This document shows positions 1 to 9,073 of a stretch of 64,000 bases of DNA, piece by piece; the first letter of the stretch is position 1, and each line of letters opens with the position of its first letter. Position numbers and translations under genes: made by a program. The notes beneath the pieces are model-generated. The model was not told where the DNA came from. It did not search any database and was given only the letters and a program-made list of their open reading frames with translations. This DNA is from CAYQJS01 sp964417895 (lineage in GTDB: Bacteria; Chloroflexota; UBA6077; SHYK01): assembly GCA_964417895.1 (NCBI GenBank), contig CAYQJS010000014.1, positions 1 to 64,000 on the forward strand, in the 5' to 3' direction.

Positions 1-1
1 G

Positions 2-49
2 GCGGACAAAATCTCAGAACTGTTAAGCGGACAGAATCACTGACCTACA
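2..49. repeat. Imperfect direct repeat, possible IS terminus
   Basis: Two copies of a unit beginning GCGGACA and continuing AATC start at 2 and 27, a 25-bp period. Repeated GCGGACA-type units of this kind occur at the ends of some IS21-like elements, and the next 500 bp is a broken chimeric gene, so an insertion-sequence end is possible. No transposase is visible because the window starts here, so the assignment is weak. Confidence 0.3.
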
Positions 50-200
50 ACAATCTAGGGCGGGACGTCGGTGCCTGTAGACCATCGGGGATTCTGTGCG
101 CTCAGGGCCATCAGTGTAAATCCCCCTATGAGTCGCAACGCCGCTGAACCACACAGCAGCCGGACCCGCACGTGATCGACCCGCTGATCAACTGGAACCT

Positions 201-369
201 GTGCGCCGTTGACCGTGGCCATCCGAAAAATCTCCTGCAGGGGGACCAGGCGGCGGGCCATGCCCGGGACTCGTTGTAGGTTAGCGCACAGCCGCATCAC
301 CTGGAACATGTCGCGGTCGTCGTTGAGCCCGGCGGCGTCAAGCCCGATCGCAAGCCGAATGCCGGCTTC
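201..369 (-). pseudogene. Amidohydrolase fragment, partial copy of the gene at 10.5-12.0 kb
   Basis: This 169-bp block aligns without a gap to 10877-11045 inside the intact amidohydrolase; by hand I count about 15 mismatches. It encodes roughly residues 325-381 of that protein, including the metal-site Asp in GLDAAG and the segment DMFQVMRLCANLQR. It has no start, no N-terminal barrel and no own C-terminus. At its 5-prime side (about 370) the reading joins an unrelated alpha/beta-hydrolase N-terminus. At the other side a further block (161-196) resembles 10441-10477, the sequence just downstream of the intact gene. It therefore looks like a duplicated segment that suffered an internal deletion. 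It is not expected to make a working enzyme. Confidence 0.8.
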
Positions 370-533
370 CGGTCGAAGGCGATACAGCGGCAGCCAGCCT
401 CCGTAAACGCCGACAACTGGTATACCCAGCTCTCGCAGGTGCCTGATGCGGCGTGAAGCAACACGACCGGAGGACCGTCGCCCCCCGTGTCCGTGTACCA
501 CAGGTGCACGCCGGGCAGATTTACGTACGGCAC
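370..533 (-). pseudogene. Alpha/beta-hydrolase N-terminal fragment
   Basis: From a possible GTG at 533 the frame reads VPYVNLPGVHLWYTDTGG, followed by PPVVLLHAASGTCESW and CIAFDR. This is the first two strands and oxyanion loop (HAASG) of an alpha/beta-hydrolase fold protein. It breaks off right after FDR, where intact relatives continue with a Gly-rich loop, and runs into the amidohydrolase fragment. The nucleophile Ser, Asp and His regions are absent. I see no clear ribosome-binding site, so translation is doubtful. Confidence 0.6.
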
Positions 534-751
534 GAGGCGATTGTATCCAGTGTCCAGGGAGGCGTCGCCTCCCGGAAAGCGCACGCTATGACCGAATCGT
601 GCTCGATCCCCTAAACTCTCACTGCTCACATCGTGCCGTGAACCGCTCGATATGACTGCTTGAGCAACTGTTCGACAGCATCGAGGTCGCTGGTGGGATC
701 CACCATGAATCCGTCGCCAGCTTCGTGCCGGCGAAGCGCTCGCGGCCCTCC

Positions 752-2437
752 TCACTGGAGGTCCCACAGCTGGCTGTCATAGGTCTGGGCGAGACCGGTC
801 CTGGGGGTCACGTTCTGGACGCGATTGCTGATCAGCACGGCGTGCATCGTGTGGTAGGTAGGAATCTGGGTGGCCTGATCGGTCACGATGTGGCCGATCT
901 GCCCGAGCAGCTGGATCCGGGCCAGCGGCTCAATGGTGGCGTAAAACCGATCGATCAGAGAATCCAGCTCGGGGTTCGAGTAGCGGGCCCGATTGTTGCC
1001 CCGCCACCTATTCTCGGCGGTAGGGATGTTCTCGCTATGCAGCCAGGAAATCCGTTCCGGCTGCGTCATCATGAAGGTACCCGTGCCGTCGGTGAAGCCG
1101 GGCCGCTGCGCTCGATCTTCCCTTTCGAGCTGCGCTCGTACGTCGAGATCCGTCCGCACCCCGAGTCGCTTCCAACTGTCCTGCAGGAACAAGGCGGACT
1201 GCTCCTCCGCTCCTCCCGCGGTGGTGAGGAAGGGGACCGCGAGCTCCCGTCCGCCGGCGTCCCGATACGTGTCCCCCACCTTCGTGTAGCCGCCGATCTC
1301 TTCCATGAGCTGAGTCGCCCGCCGAAGGTCATAAGGGTATTCGACCATCTGTCCCTTGATCTGGGGATACTCCGGCGCTCCGACCGGAATCAGGAAGGCG
1401 CCAGGCGAGGGTGCCACTCCCACGTTGATGAGGTCGTTCAGCGCGTCTCGGTCCAGGGCGTGCGCGAGCGCGCGGCGGAAGCGCAGGTCACCCTGCAGGG
1501 GCGGATTGGGGTTCAGCAGCTGGGGCGCAGCGGTTTTGACGCTCTGAATGGGGTAGACGCCTAGCTTCCCGTCCGGCCACTGGTCGGCGGCCTCCTTCGA
1601 TTGACCCATCGTCACGCCGGCGCCGATGGTGAAGTGCACCTGCCCCGCGAGAACATTGGCGATGAAAGTGTTGCCGTCAGGAATACTTCGGACCTCGATC
1701 TCGTCCACCTTGGGACGGCCGAGCACGAACTCGGGATTTGCATCCATGACGAGCCGCTCAGCGGTGACGAACTCGCGGACGCGGAAGGGTCCGGCATGAA
1801 CGAAGTCATTGCTGATCCAATAGCGCTGCTGCATGAAGGTGTCCCGCTGGTTGAGGTAGGCATCCTCCAGTAGGTGCTTGGGCAAGGGGAGCGCCACCCG
1901 CCAGGTGAACATCGAAGTAGCCTGGATGAATACGCGTTTCCATTCGGCTGTGATCGTCCGATCATCAACGGCACGAACCGAATCGAGCGTGCGGTAGGCA
2001 TCGTGGCCGAACTCGGGGACGGCCCCCTCCTGGCCAATCCGAACTGCGAAGAGCAGGTCGGCTGAGGTGATGGGCGTCCCGTCGTGCCACTTGGCGCCGT
2101 CTCTGATCTTCCAGGTCGTCTCCATGCGCCCGTCCGGCAGGAGCTTGAGCAGTCCATTCTCGACGCTGGGCAGAGCTTCCGCGAGCAACGGCATGGGCTC
2201 TCCCACCGGGGAGAACCGGGCCAGCCCGGCGCTGGTCAGCTCTTCAATCACATCCCCACCATCGCCCGCCGCGTCAATCAGCGCCGTGGGCGCCTCCCGC
2301 GAAGCGATGATGAGGCGTTTGGGTTGGCCGGCGCGGTCGCCGGCGGCCCGGCTGTCCTGGCCGGAAGAACCGCCGGGGGCACATCCCCCCAGCGCAACCG
2401 CGCACGCGATGATGACAGACCAAAAACTCACTCCCAT
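752..2437 (-). CDS. ABC transporter family-5 solute-binding lipoprotein (SBP1)
   Basis: Probable extracytoplasmic peptide or other organic solute receptor of the DppA/OppA type (SBP_bac_5). The 561-residue protein has a short lipoprotein signal with lipobox LGGC (Cys19). The family-5 core carries the WHDG signature at 117-120, and the protein ends in LWDLQ. Start: ATG preceded by AAAGGGGG at good spacing. It is closest in wording to the SBPs at 12.9-14.6 and 21.3-23.1 kb, sharing PDGRMETTW, and forms with them subgroup A. No permease or ATPase gene is adjacent, so its transporter partner is unknown. The ligand cannot be told from sequence; the amidohydrolase-rich neighbourhood suggests amides or small organic acids. 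Confidence 0.9.
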   Translation of the reverse strand: MGVSFWSVIIACAVALGGCAPGGSSGQDSRAAGDRAGQPKRLIIASREAPTALIDAAGDGGDVIEELTSAGLARFSPVGEPMPLLAEALPSVENGLLKLLPDGRMETTWKIRDGAKWHDGTPITSADLLFAVRIGQEGAVPEFGHDAYRTLDSVRAVDDRTITAEWKRVFIQATSMFTWRVALPLPKHLLEDAYLNQRDTFMQQRYWISNDFVHAGPFRVREFVTAERLVMDANPEFVLGRPKVDEIEVRSIPDGNTFIANVLAGQVHFTIGAGVTMGQSKEAADQWPDGKLGVYPIQSVKTAAPQLLNPNPPLQGDLRFRRALAHALDRDALNDLINVGVAPSPGAFLIPVGAPEYPQIKGQMVEYPYDLRRATQLMEEIGGYTKVGDTYRDAGGRELAVPFLTTAGGAEEQSALFLQDSWKRLGVRTDLDVRAQLEREDRAQRPGFTDGTGTFMMTQPERISWLHSENIPTAENRWRGNNRARYSNPELDSLIDRFYATIEPLARIQLLGQIGHIVTDQATQIPTYHTMHAVLISNRVQNVTPRTGLAQTYDSQLWDLQ

Positions 2438-2449
2438 CGGTTGCCCCCT

Positions 2450-2580
2450 TTACTCGTCCTCAGCGTATTTCCACTGGAAGGCGCGGTCGCGATACGCCTC
2501 CTCCGGAACCGGGCTCCGTGTTTGGCCAACTGCTCCTCAAAGTACTGACGTATCCGGCCAATCACCGCTGTGTGATGTCG
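2450..2580 (-). pseudogene. Decayed coding remnant, two short segments
   Basis: Upstream of SBP1 the minus strand reads RIRQYFEEQLAKHGAR in one frame and, after a shift, VPEEAYRDRAFQWKYAEDE followed by a stop at 2450. The first segment resembles the N-terminus of class I SAM methyltransferases; the second looks like the natural C-terminus of an unidentified protein. Its stop codon overlaps the SBP1 ribosome-binding region. I take it as two gene ends brought together by deletion. Confidence 0.35.
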
Positions 2581-2584
2581 GATA

Positions 2585-2620
2585 AGCGCGTGGGCCGGCG
2601 TCTGGGCCGGCCCACGCGCT
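2585..2620 (-). terminator. Strong hairpin downstream of SBP2
   Basis: A 15-bp perfect inverted repeat, AGCGCGTGGGCCGGC at 2585-2599 and its complement at 2606-2620, flanks a 6-nt loop. It lies 24 bp after the stop of the minus-strand SBP at 2644 and is followed on that strand by only a short T-poor stretch. It probably ends or attenuates SBP2 transcription before SBP1, or stabilises the mRNA end. Confidence 0.6.
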
Positions 2621-2643
2621 GCTGTTTCGGTGCGACTAGCCGG

Positions 2644-4410
2644 TCAGTTCATGTCCCAGAGGTGAACGTTCCAGGCGTTCAGCCGCTGCGCCGGCACCAC
2701 CGAGGTGATGCCTTTGACCTGAGTCCGATTGGCTGAGACGTCCGCACTGTAGGTGAGCGGCATGTACAGCATGTTGTCCAGCATCATCTTGACCATGTCG
2801 GCCGCGATCTGGTTGCGCTCGGAATTGTTGACAGTGCTGAACACCTTCTTGTGCAGGTCATCGTAGACGGGGTTGGAGTAGCCGACGGTGTTCGCGCCGC
2901 GCCAGCGGGTGGCTTCCGAGCTGATCTCGCTGGTCGCGCGGACGTCGAAGGAGCGCAGCCCCAGGGTCTCGCTGGTGAGCACGACGCCCTTCAACTGGCC
3001 ACGCACGGCGTCCTTGTCCATCGCGGACGTGATCATCACATGCTCCGACTCGATGCCGGCCTGCTTCCAGATGTCAGAGAGGATCAGCAACTCCTGGACG
3101 TTGGTGTTGATGTCGGCGGTGGCCGACACTTCCAACCGGAACGGGACGCCGCTGGGCGACCGATAGAGGCCGTCGGCGCCGCGAGTGTACCCCGCCTGGG
3201 CCAGCATCTGGTGGGCGCGGGTCGGGCTGTAGCTCAGGTCAGGGAGGCCCTTCTGCTTGGCCAGCTGGTAGACGGGATCCTCGCGGAGGAAGTAGATGTC
3301 GTCGACGTCGGACAGGCCGTTGTGGAGGGTCTCCACCATATTGGGTCGGTCAATCATGAGGGTCATGGCCATGCGGGCGCGGGGGTCCATCCAGGGGGCG
3401 GTGGGGTCCCTGAAGCTGAAGTCGCCGTTGCGGAGCTTGTTGAAGCTCATGACGACGTTGCCCTTACCCGCTGACTCCCATTGAGTCTTGAGCACGTGGG
3501 CCTCTTCGGTTTTCATCGACCCCACGGGAACCACGTCGACGTCATCGGCCAGGGTGCCGACGATCAAAGAGCGGCTATCACCGTAGTAGCGGATCAGGAC
3601 GCGGTCGATCTTGGGGCGGCCCAGGAAGTAGTCACCGTTGGCAGTGAGTTCGATGAAGCTGCCCCGGTCCCACTTGACCATCTTGTATGGACCGAGTCCG
3701 ATCCACTGGTCACCCCACAAGGGGCTCGACGTCAACGCCAGCTCGTCACCGGCGTCGTAGAGCGCGGCAACCGTGTGTCGAGGGATGGGGACGAGGGTGT
3801 TGAGACCCATGTCGTTGGCGGAGATGAAGACATTCCGCCAGCCGACAACCAGGGTCTGGGGATCAGGAGCGGCGACCTCGCTGATCTGCCGCAGGACTGA
3901 GGTGCCCAGGGCGAGCTTGGGGTCGTTCGCGATCTTGAAGCCCAGCACCACGTCACCGGCCTCGAATGGGGTTCCATCGTGCCAGCGGACACTTGGACGG
4001 AGCTTCCAGGTCAGCTCCATCTTCCCGTCAGGCAGGATCTTCCAGTCGCCGTTCTCGACGGTGGGGATGCGCTCCACCAACCGGGGCTGGAGAATGGCCT
4101 GGTTATCGTAGATGGTCAGGGGCGAATGGACCATGAAGCGAGGCTCGGACGCGCCGGCGCTGATGTTGCCGAACGCCAGGCCCATTTCCCTGGGCTCGGC
4201 GTCGATGGTGATCCCCACCTGTAGTAACTTGGAACCGGTGGACGGTGCGGCTGCGGACTCGCCCGACCGGGCGCCGGGTGCGGTCGGGGCGCAGGCGGCG
4301 GTTACCAGGATGGCTAGCCCTGCGATGAGGGACAGCCCCATGCCTAGCCGATCGGCCAAGCGCCGGTGGCGCGGCTTTGAGATCGCTGTGCCCGGATTCC
4401 CAACTGTCAT
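2644..4410 (-). CDS. ABC transporter family-5 solute-binding lipoprotein (SBP2)
   Basis: A 588-residue DppA/OppA-type receptor. A basic N-terminus is followed by a hydrophobic helix and lipobox VTAAC (Cys40), then an Ala/Ser linker. WHDG lies at 143-146 and the C-terminus is VHLWDMN. Start: ATG with AGGAGG eight bases upstream. It belongs to subgroup B with the SBPs starting at 5152 and 15200, which share xPDGxMExxWKLRP and a W(N)xHxWD tail. The gene stands alone between a hairpin downstream and a 256-bp spacer upstream. No cognate permease or ATPase is in the window. The substrate is unknown. Confidence 0.9.
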   Translation of the reverse strand: MTVGNPGTAISKPRHRRLADRLGMGLSLIAGLAILVTAACAPTAPGARSGESAAAPSTGSKLLQVGITIDAEPREMGLAFGNISAGASEPRFMVHSPLTIYDNQAILQPRLVERIPTVENGDWKILPDGKMELTWKLRPSVRWHDGTPFEAGDVVLGFKIANDPKLALGTSVLRQISEVAAPDPQTLVVGWRNVFISANDMGLNTLVPIPRHTVAALYDAGDELALTSSPLWGDQWIGLGPYKMVKWDRGSFIELTANGDYFLGRPKIDRVLIRYYGDSRSLIVGTLADDVDVVPVGSMKTEEAHVLKTQWESAGKGNVVMSFNKLRNGDFSFRDPTAPWMDPRARMAMTLMIDRPNMVETLHNGLSDVDDIYFLREDPVYQLAKQKGLPDLSYSPTRAHQMLAQAGYTRGADGLYRSPSGVPFRLEVSATADINTNVQELLILSDIWKQAGIESEHVMITSAMDKDAVRGQLKGVVLTSETLGLRSFDVRATSEISSEATRWRGANTVGYSNPVYDDLHKKVFSTVNNSERNQIAADMVKMMLDNMLYMPLTYSADVSANRTQVKGITSVVPAQRLNAWNVHLWDMN

Positions 4411-4666
4411 CAGCAGCCTCCTATGTTCCTATTCCACCGGGTCCAACCGAGATATGGCATAACGACCCGCTCGCGACGTCGGCTCACCTGTGGGGTGATC
4501 AGCTGGCGATGCGAGTATTGTAACCGTAGTCCGGATTAGCCCAAGCGCGAAGCGTCGCGACAGTCGCTCTTTAATCACCGCAACAGAGCCACCCGAATGA
4601 CGACGCGTTGCCCGGAGGGAGGGCGGGCGTCCGTTTCTTTGCCCTCCGAGGGAACCAGGAGGTTAG

Positions 4667-5077
4667 ATGGCGCCGACCACGTCCACCGACCTGCAGATCG
4701 TCCACGTGCCGATCGACGACCTGCACCCGGATCCCGCCAACCCGCGCAAGATCAGCGACACCGAGCTGGATGCGCTGACCCGCTCGATGCGCGAGTTCGG
4801 CTTCCTTCAGCCCGTTATCGCCCGGCACGATGACCACATCTTGGCGGGCGGCCACCAACGCCTCGTCGCAGCCACGGGGCACTTACTACGCGACCCACGG
4901 CAAGCCCGAGGACGAGCCACCGCGCCAGCCCCCGCCGCCAAGGGCCAAGAGAGCAGCCTCAATCCGGGGGCTGCTTCTCCCGTAGGAGTCGATTGCTCAG
5001 GGTTGTCTTCTCGGGCTGGTGGCGGCGCCGGCATCGGCAGCCAGCAGTGTGCCAAGCAGCGCACGAATCGTCTGTAG
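4667..5077 (+). pseudogene. Truncated ParB-like nuclease-domain gene
   Basis: The first 70 residues are a clear ParB N-terminal (ParBc) domain: VPIDDLHPDPANPRKI, then REFGFLQPVI and the hallmark GGHQR. After that the frame turns into low-complexity Ala/Arg-rich sequence with no family likeness. A different frame just downstream reads ATHGKPEDEPPRQPPPPRAK and stops near 4980, resembling another protein tail. An AGGAGG lies 4-5 bases before the ATG. Such domains open ParB proteins and many phage- or plasmid-type DNA-modification methylases. This is probably the 5-prime end of such a gene cut by deletion, a trace of mobile DNA among the SBP genes. Confidence 0.65.
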
Positions 5078-5151
5078 TAGGATGCACTCTGGTCACTGAT
5101 GGAACCTTGGCGCGCGCTTAGGATGACGCCTCGGTTGAGGAGGGCAAGATC

Positions 5152-6882
5152 TTGGAGCAGCGTTTTTCAACTCACGGTCGCAGCTGGCGTCTGGCGGTCG
5201 CACTTTCAGGGGTGTCAGTCCTCATGGCGGCGTGTGCACCCTCCTCGCAGCGGACCCCGACAGATGGGGCCGTGGGGGTGGGTCAGCAGCCTCCAGCGAC
5301 CAAGACTCTGCGCCTGGGCGTCACTCAGGAGCCGTCTGACGGCATCGCGTTGTTCGCCTCAAGCGGGGGCAACGGCGTCAACGTGACCTTCGCTTTCCAC
5401 GCCGGACTGACGGTTTACGACCAGCAGGGCACTTTGCTGCCGAACATCGCCAGCAAAGTGCCCTCCATCGACGACGGCGACTGGAAGGTGCTGCCCGATG
5501 GGACCATGGAAGTAGCCTGGAAGCTGCGGCCCGATGTTGTCTGGCACGACGGCACGCCGTTAACGGCGGGCGATTTCGTCTTCGGTCTGACGGTCCAGCA
5601 GGATCCTGAAACACCCGCCAAGGCGAACACCGGCGTGAAGCTCATCTCCAGGGCGGTGGCGGTGGACCAGCAGACGCTTGTTCTCACGTGGAAGGAGACG
5701 TATGCGGAGGCGAACGCGAGCGGGCCAACGGACATCATCGCGATCCCTCGCCACATCATGGGCGACGCCTACCAGGGCGGCGACAAGCAACTCTTCTACA
5801 ACAGTACCTACTGGGCCAGGGCCTTTGTGGGACTTGGCCCGTACCGCATCAACGCGTGGGAGAGCGGTAGCCACATCGAGGCGGCCGCTTTTGACCAGTA
5901 CTTCCTCGGCCGCCCGAAGATCGACCGACTGATCATTCGCTACTTCAGCGACGTCAAGACCCTGGTATCGAGCCTGCTGGCCGGCGATACCGACGTTGCG
6001 GGCGTGTCTTCAGTTGGGTTGGTGGAGGGCGCATCCCTTCGTCAGCAGTGGAGCGGCGGCGACGTTCTCCCGGCCCTCACGAGCTTCCGCTATGGCACTC
6101 CGCAGGACCGAGACCCAACCTTGCCCTGGGTACGCGACGTTCGGGTTCGGCAAGCCCTTATTCATATGATTGATCGCCAGGCGATCGTCGACTCGCTCAC
6201 GTACGGGCTGTCGATGACTGCGGACACCGCAATAGCGCTGAACGATCCTGCTTTCCGCTTGCTCGAACAGCGAGGATTCGCCCGATATCCGTACGACCTC
6301 GCCCGTGCCGGGGGGCTGCTGAACGACGCCGGTTGGCGCCGCGGAGGCGACGGCATCTACCAGAATGGAGGCGAGCCGCTCTCGATCACTATTGCCTCGC
6401 CAGCCCGTCAAGACATCAACGTTCAGGAGGTTGTGGCAATCGCGAGCGAGTGGAAATCGGCCGGGCTCGCCGCGACCCCCGATCCGATCCCCTACAACTC
6501 CGTCAACCTGAATGAGCTGAAAGCAAGCGTGCATGGTGTGTTTCTGGGGAGCAACGACCTGATCGCGAAGGACCACTTTGGGAGCTTCACCACGGCGCAG
6601 CTGTCGAGTGCCGCGAATCGCTTCTCCGCTGCCAATAAGGGCGGGTACAGCAACGCGGTCTACGACCGTCTGTTCGACGAGTTCTCCACCGCGCTCGACC
6701 CCAACAGGCGCCGAGACAAGGTGGTGGAGATGGCTAAGATGGGGGCCGACGAGGCGATCTGGATTCCGTTCTACTACGGCTCCGATATCGCATCGGTCCG
6801 CAAGGGCGTTCGCGGCGTGGGCACGGCGCCGGCGGTCCAGGGGGCGACGACCTGGAACATCCATACCTGGGACGTCGACTAA
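5152..6882 (+). CDS. ABC transporter family-5 solute-binding lipoprotein (SBP3)
   Basis: A 576-residue receptor, subgroup B. The best start is TTG at 5152, preceded by TGAGGAGGG about nine bases away; no ATG lies before the signal peptide. Lipobox is LMAAC (Cys28), WHDG is at 131-134 and the C-terminus is NIHTWDVD. It is transcribed opposite to SBP1 and SBP2 and has no close downstream partner: the next sequence is a monooxygenase tail relic. The family binds peptides, nickel, sugars or opines; no ligand can be inferred. Confidence 0.9.
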   Translation: MEQRFSTHGRSWRLAVALSGVSVLMAACAPSSQRTPTDGAVGVGQQPPATKTLRLGVTQEPSDGIALFASSGGNGVNVTFAFHAGLTVYDQQGTLLPNIASKVPSIDDGDWKVLPDGTMEVAWKLRPDVVWHDGTPLTAGDFVFGLTVQQDPETPAKANTGVKLISRAVAVDQQTLVLTWKETYAEANASGPTDIIAIPRHIMGDAYQGGDKQLFYNSTYWARAFVGLGPYRINAWESGSHIEAAAFDQYFLGRPKIDRLIIRYFSDVKTLVSSLLAGDTDVAGVSSVGLVEGASLRQQWSGGDVLPALTSFRYGTPQDRDPTLPWVRDVRVRQALIHMIDRQAIVDSLTYGLSMTADTAIALNDPAFRLLEQRGFARYPYDLARAGGLLNDAGWRRGGDGIYQNGGEPLSITIASPARQDINVQEVVAIASEWKSAGLAATPDPIPYNSVNLNELKASVHGVFLGSNDLIAKDHFGSFTTAQLSSAANRFSAANKGGYSNAVYDRLFDEFSTALDPNRRRDKVVEMAKMGADEAIWIPFYYGSDIASVRKGVRGVGTAPAVQGATTWNIHTWDVD

Positions 6883-6972
6883 GAGGGCCGTTCAGGATCA
6901 CACGCCCGGCGGACTCGAAAGCCCAGCGGCCCACCATCACGTGCGCAATCGCCGGCCACCATCGCGGGGACG

Positions 6973-7053
6973 TTCCATTTCGGAGGCATGCCCCAGGAGA
7001 TGGCGCTCAAGAGCATCCGGCTGTTCGCCGAGCGGGTGATGCCGGCCTTCTAG
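6973..7053 (+). pseudogene. 3-prime tail of a luciferase-like monooxygenase gene
   Basis: The frame reads FHFGGMPQEMALKSIRLFAE and RVMPAF, then TAG at 7051-7053. This matches the usual C-terminus of LLM-class flavin-dependent oxidoreductases (conserved G-M-P, RSIRLFAEEVMP-type ending). Only about 26 codons remain, and the sequence upstream is not recognisable in any frame. It is a relic left by deletion of the body of the gene. Confidence 0.65.
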
Positions 7054-7091
7054 CCCGGGCACCGACCCGAGTTCCAGGATGGGCCGAGCTG

Positions 7092-8477
7092 CTAGGCCGC
7101 GACGGCCACGCGGCGACGCGTCTTAGCGGCCAGCCGGTTGCGCAGCGTCTGACCGGGCAGCGCCCCCGTGTGCTGGTCGTGCTCGATGAGTGGCTCCCCG
7201 TTGACGATCGTCATCTCGATGCCCTGGGCACGCTCGATGTATCGGCCCTGACCCGCTGGCAGGTCTTCCGCCCACTCGGGTAACTCGGGTTGAATCCTAT
7301 CCGGGTCGAACAGAACCAGGTCAGCCTTGTAACCGGCGCGCAGCAGCCCCCGGTCCGGCAGGTCATATACGTTTGCTACCGCAAAAGTCAGGCGATAGAT
7401 CGCCTCCTCGAGCGGCATGATGTGACGTTCGCGCACCCACAGCCCCAGCAGCCGGGTGGCGTACCCGAAGTGCGGGCTGCCGGATGTCGCGTGCGCACCC
7501 GCATCCGATATCCCTATGAGCTGCAGCGGGCTGTTCAGGATCTGGGCGATAGCCTGTGGGTCGGTCTGGCCCTCTCCCGACTCCAGCCGCGTCGTGCTCA
7601 ACCCGAACAGGCGGGCACCACGGTCTGCTTCGGCACTCGCCGCAGCGAGGACCTCGCGCCAACCGTCGGGGTCGGTGGACCGGTGGCGAATGCTCTGCCA
7701 GATCACCGGGCGTCGGGTCATCAGCCCGATCTCGCCATACCAGCGCAGATGCGACGGCTCAGTGGTGGCGCCGATCGTCTGAATGATCCCGACGTTCTGC
7801 CGCCCCACTTCCATGGCCAGGGTCTGGATTTCGTTGTCGTCGGCAAAGCTGCTCGGAAGCGGTGTGCCATCTTCCCGCATGTGCCGAGGATTCCGGTTTA
7901 TCGAAAAGCCGAGCGCCCCATCGCGCAGCGCGGACCGGACCTCACGCTGCATGCCACGCAACTCCTGAGCCGTGGCCGTCCGCTCGCGAGATGCGTCTCC
8001 CATGACGTACTGACGTAGGGCGTTGTGGCCGATCAGGCAGCCGACGTTGACGCCAATACGCCCTTCCATACGATCGAGGTACTCACCGAACGTCACCCAG
8101 TCCCAGGGCACGCCAGCTTCGAGCGCGGGACGAGAGATGCCCTCCACCCGGATGAAGTTCTGGATTGCGTGGTCGTGATCCTCGGGGCGGCACGGCGCTA
8201 GCGTCAGGCCGCAGTTTCCCATGAGGATGCTCGTCGACCCGTGGTAACAGGCAGAGGAGGCAATCGGGTCCCAGCAGATCTGGGCGTCCATGTGGGTATG
8301 GTGATCGATGAACCCGGGCGACACCACGAGGCCGTCGGCATCGACGGTGCGTCTCGCGGCTCCTTCTACTTTGCCGACCGCGGCAATCCGATCCCCTTTG
8401 ATGGCAACGTCGCCGCCGAACCCGGGCATCCGCGAGCCATCGATGATTCGGCCGCCCCTGATCACCAGGTCGTACAT
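7092..8477 (-). CDS. N-acyl-D-amino-acid deacylase-like amidohydrolase, shortened
   Basis: An amidohydrolase-superfamily protein that would hydrolyse N-acyl-D-amino acids or a related amide or hydantoin in the cytoplasm. Chosen start is ATG 8477 (MYDLVIRGG) after GGGGAGGG; an upstream ATG at 8513 is open but less likely. Visible features are the beta-sandwich N-terminus, HTH metal motif (His60, His62), GNCG with bridging Cys89, SDAGAH near the C-terminal end and a PGxxLRNRLA tail. At 461 residues it is shorter than most D-aminoacylases (about 520-580). The region after IWQSIRHR passes directly to the segment before SDAGAH, so roughly 100 middle residues are missing in frame. It may be altered or inactive. 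Confidence 0.75.
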   Translation of the reverse strand: MYDLVIRGGRIIDGSRMPGFGGDVAIKGDRIAAVGKVEGAARRTVDADGLVVSPGFIDHHTHMDAQICWDPIASSACYHGSTSILMGNCGLTLAPCRPEDHDHAIQNFIRVEGISRPALEAGVPWDWVTFGEYLDRMEGRIGVNVGCLIGHNALRQYVMGDASRERTATAQELRGMQREVRSALRDGALGFSINRNPRHMREDGTPLPSSFADDNEIQTLAMEVGRQNVGIIQTIGATTEPSHLRWYGEIGLMTRRPVIWQSIRHRSTDPDGWREVLAAASAEADRGARLFGLSTTRLESGEGQTDPQAIAQILNSPLQLIGISDAGAHATSGSPHFGYATRLLGLWVRERHIMPLEEAIYRLTFAVANVYDLPDRGLLRAGYKADLVLFDPDRIQPELPEWAEDLPAGQGRYIERAQGIEMTIVNGEPLIEHDQHTGALPGQTLRNRLAAKTRRRVAVAA

Positions 8478-8513
8478 AGCGCCCTCCCCGCTTTTCGAGC
8501 TGGCGGCCATCAT

Positions 8514-9073
8514 ACATCACCGCTCTGCAGGAGCTCTTGGCGGCCCTAGGTGGAATTCACCCAGCCGCTTTGATGTGGGCGTCCATCTGGCACCAGCCGA
8601 GCAACTCCGGGTCCAGGGTATCCGCCGTCCCCAGGTTCGGGAACAGCAGGCTAGGTCTGGCACCCGGTTCACCGACGATGCCAGCCCGAAGTACTCGGGC
8701 CGGGGCAGACCTGGACCGCCGTTGACATTGAAGTTTGTGGCATTGAAAGAAGGAGCGGGCGCGACGGCCAGTCTAGCGCGCAGGCAGACATTGGCAAGTC
8801 AACGTATTGCTTCTGCAGCCTTTAGGCGGTGCCGCTAGCAACACAGGATGGATCGGGTGGAGACGAGAGTCATCCCGAGCAGGTGAGTTTGAAAATGGAC
8901 ACGGCCGCCTGGGGGCAACTCACGCAGTGGACCCCGGCAACGGGCGGAACGATAGCATCCACTATGGCGGCATCGTGATGGGTCAGCCAGTTGCGGCTAC
9001 CTGGCCAACCGTCAGCCAGCCGGGCCACTGGCTCGTCCATCCCGTAGACGGCCAGGACCAGGTCTTCGTCTAG
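8514..9073. other. Gene-free spacer with decayed coding traces
   Basis: No intact gene fits here. On the minus strand, 8557-8735 shows frameshifted protein-like text (GLPRPEYFGLASSVN, then LFPNLGTADTLDPELLGWCQ and a stop after DAHIKAAG). On the plus strand, 8985-9073 reads IVMGQPVAATWPTVSQPGHW and ends QVFV before a stop. Both look like ends of lost genes that I cannot name. I see no tRNA or clear regulatory site. Confidence 0.4.

Noticed and set aside
725..1564. A 279-residue plus-strand frame opposite SBP1
   Set aside because: No recognisable motif. It mirrors the SBP1 codons, and similar shadows lie opposite most SBP genes.
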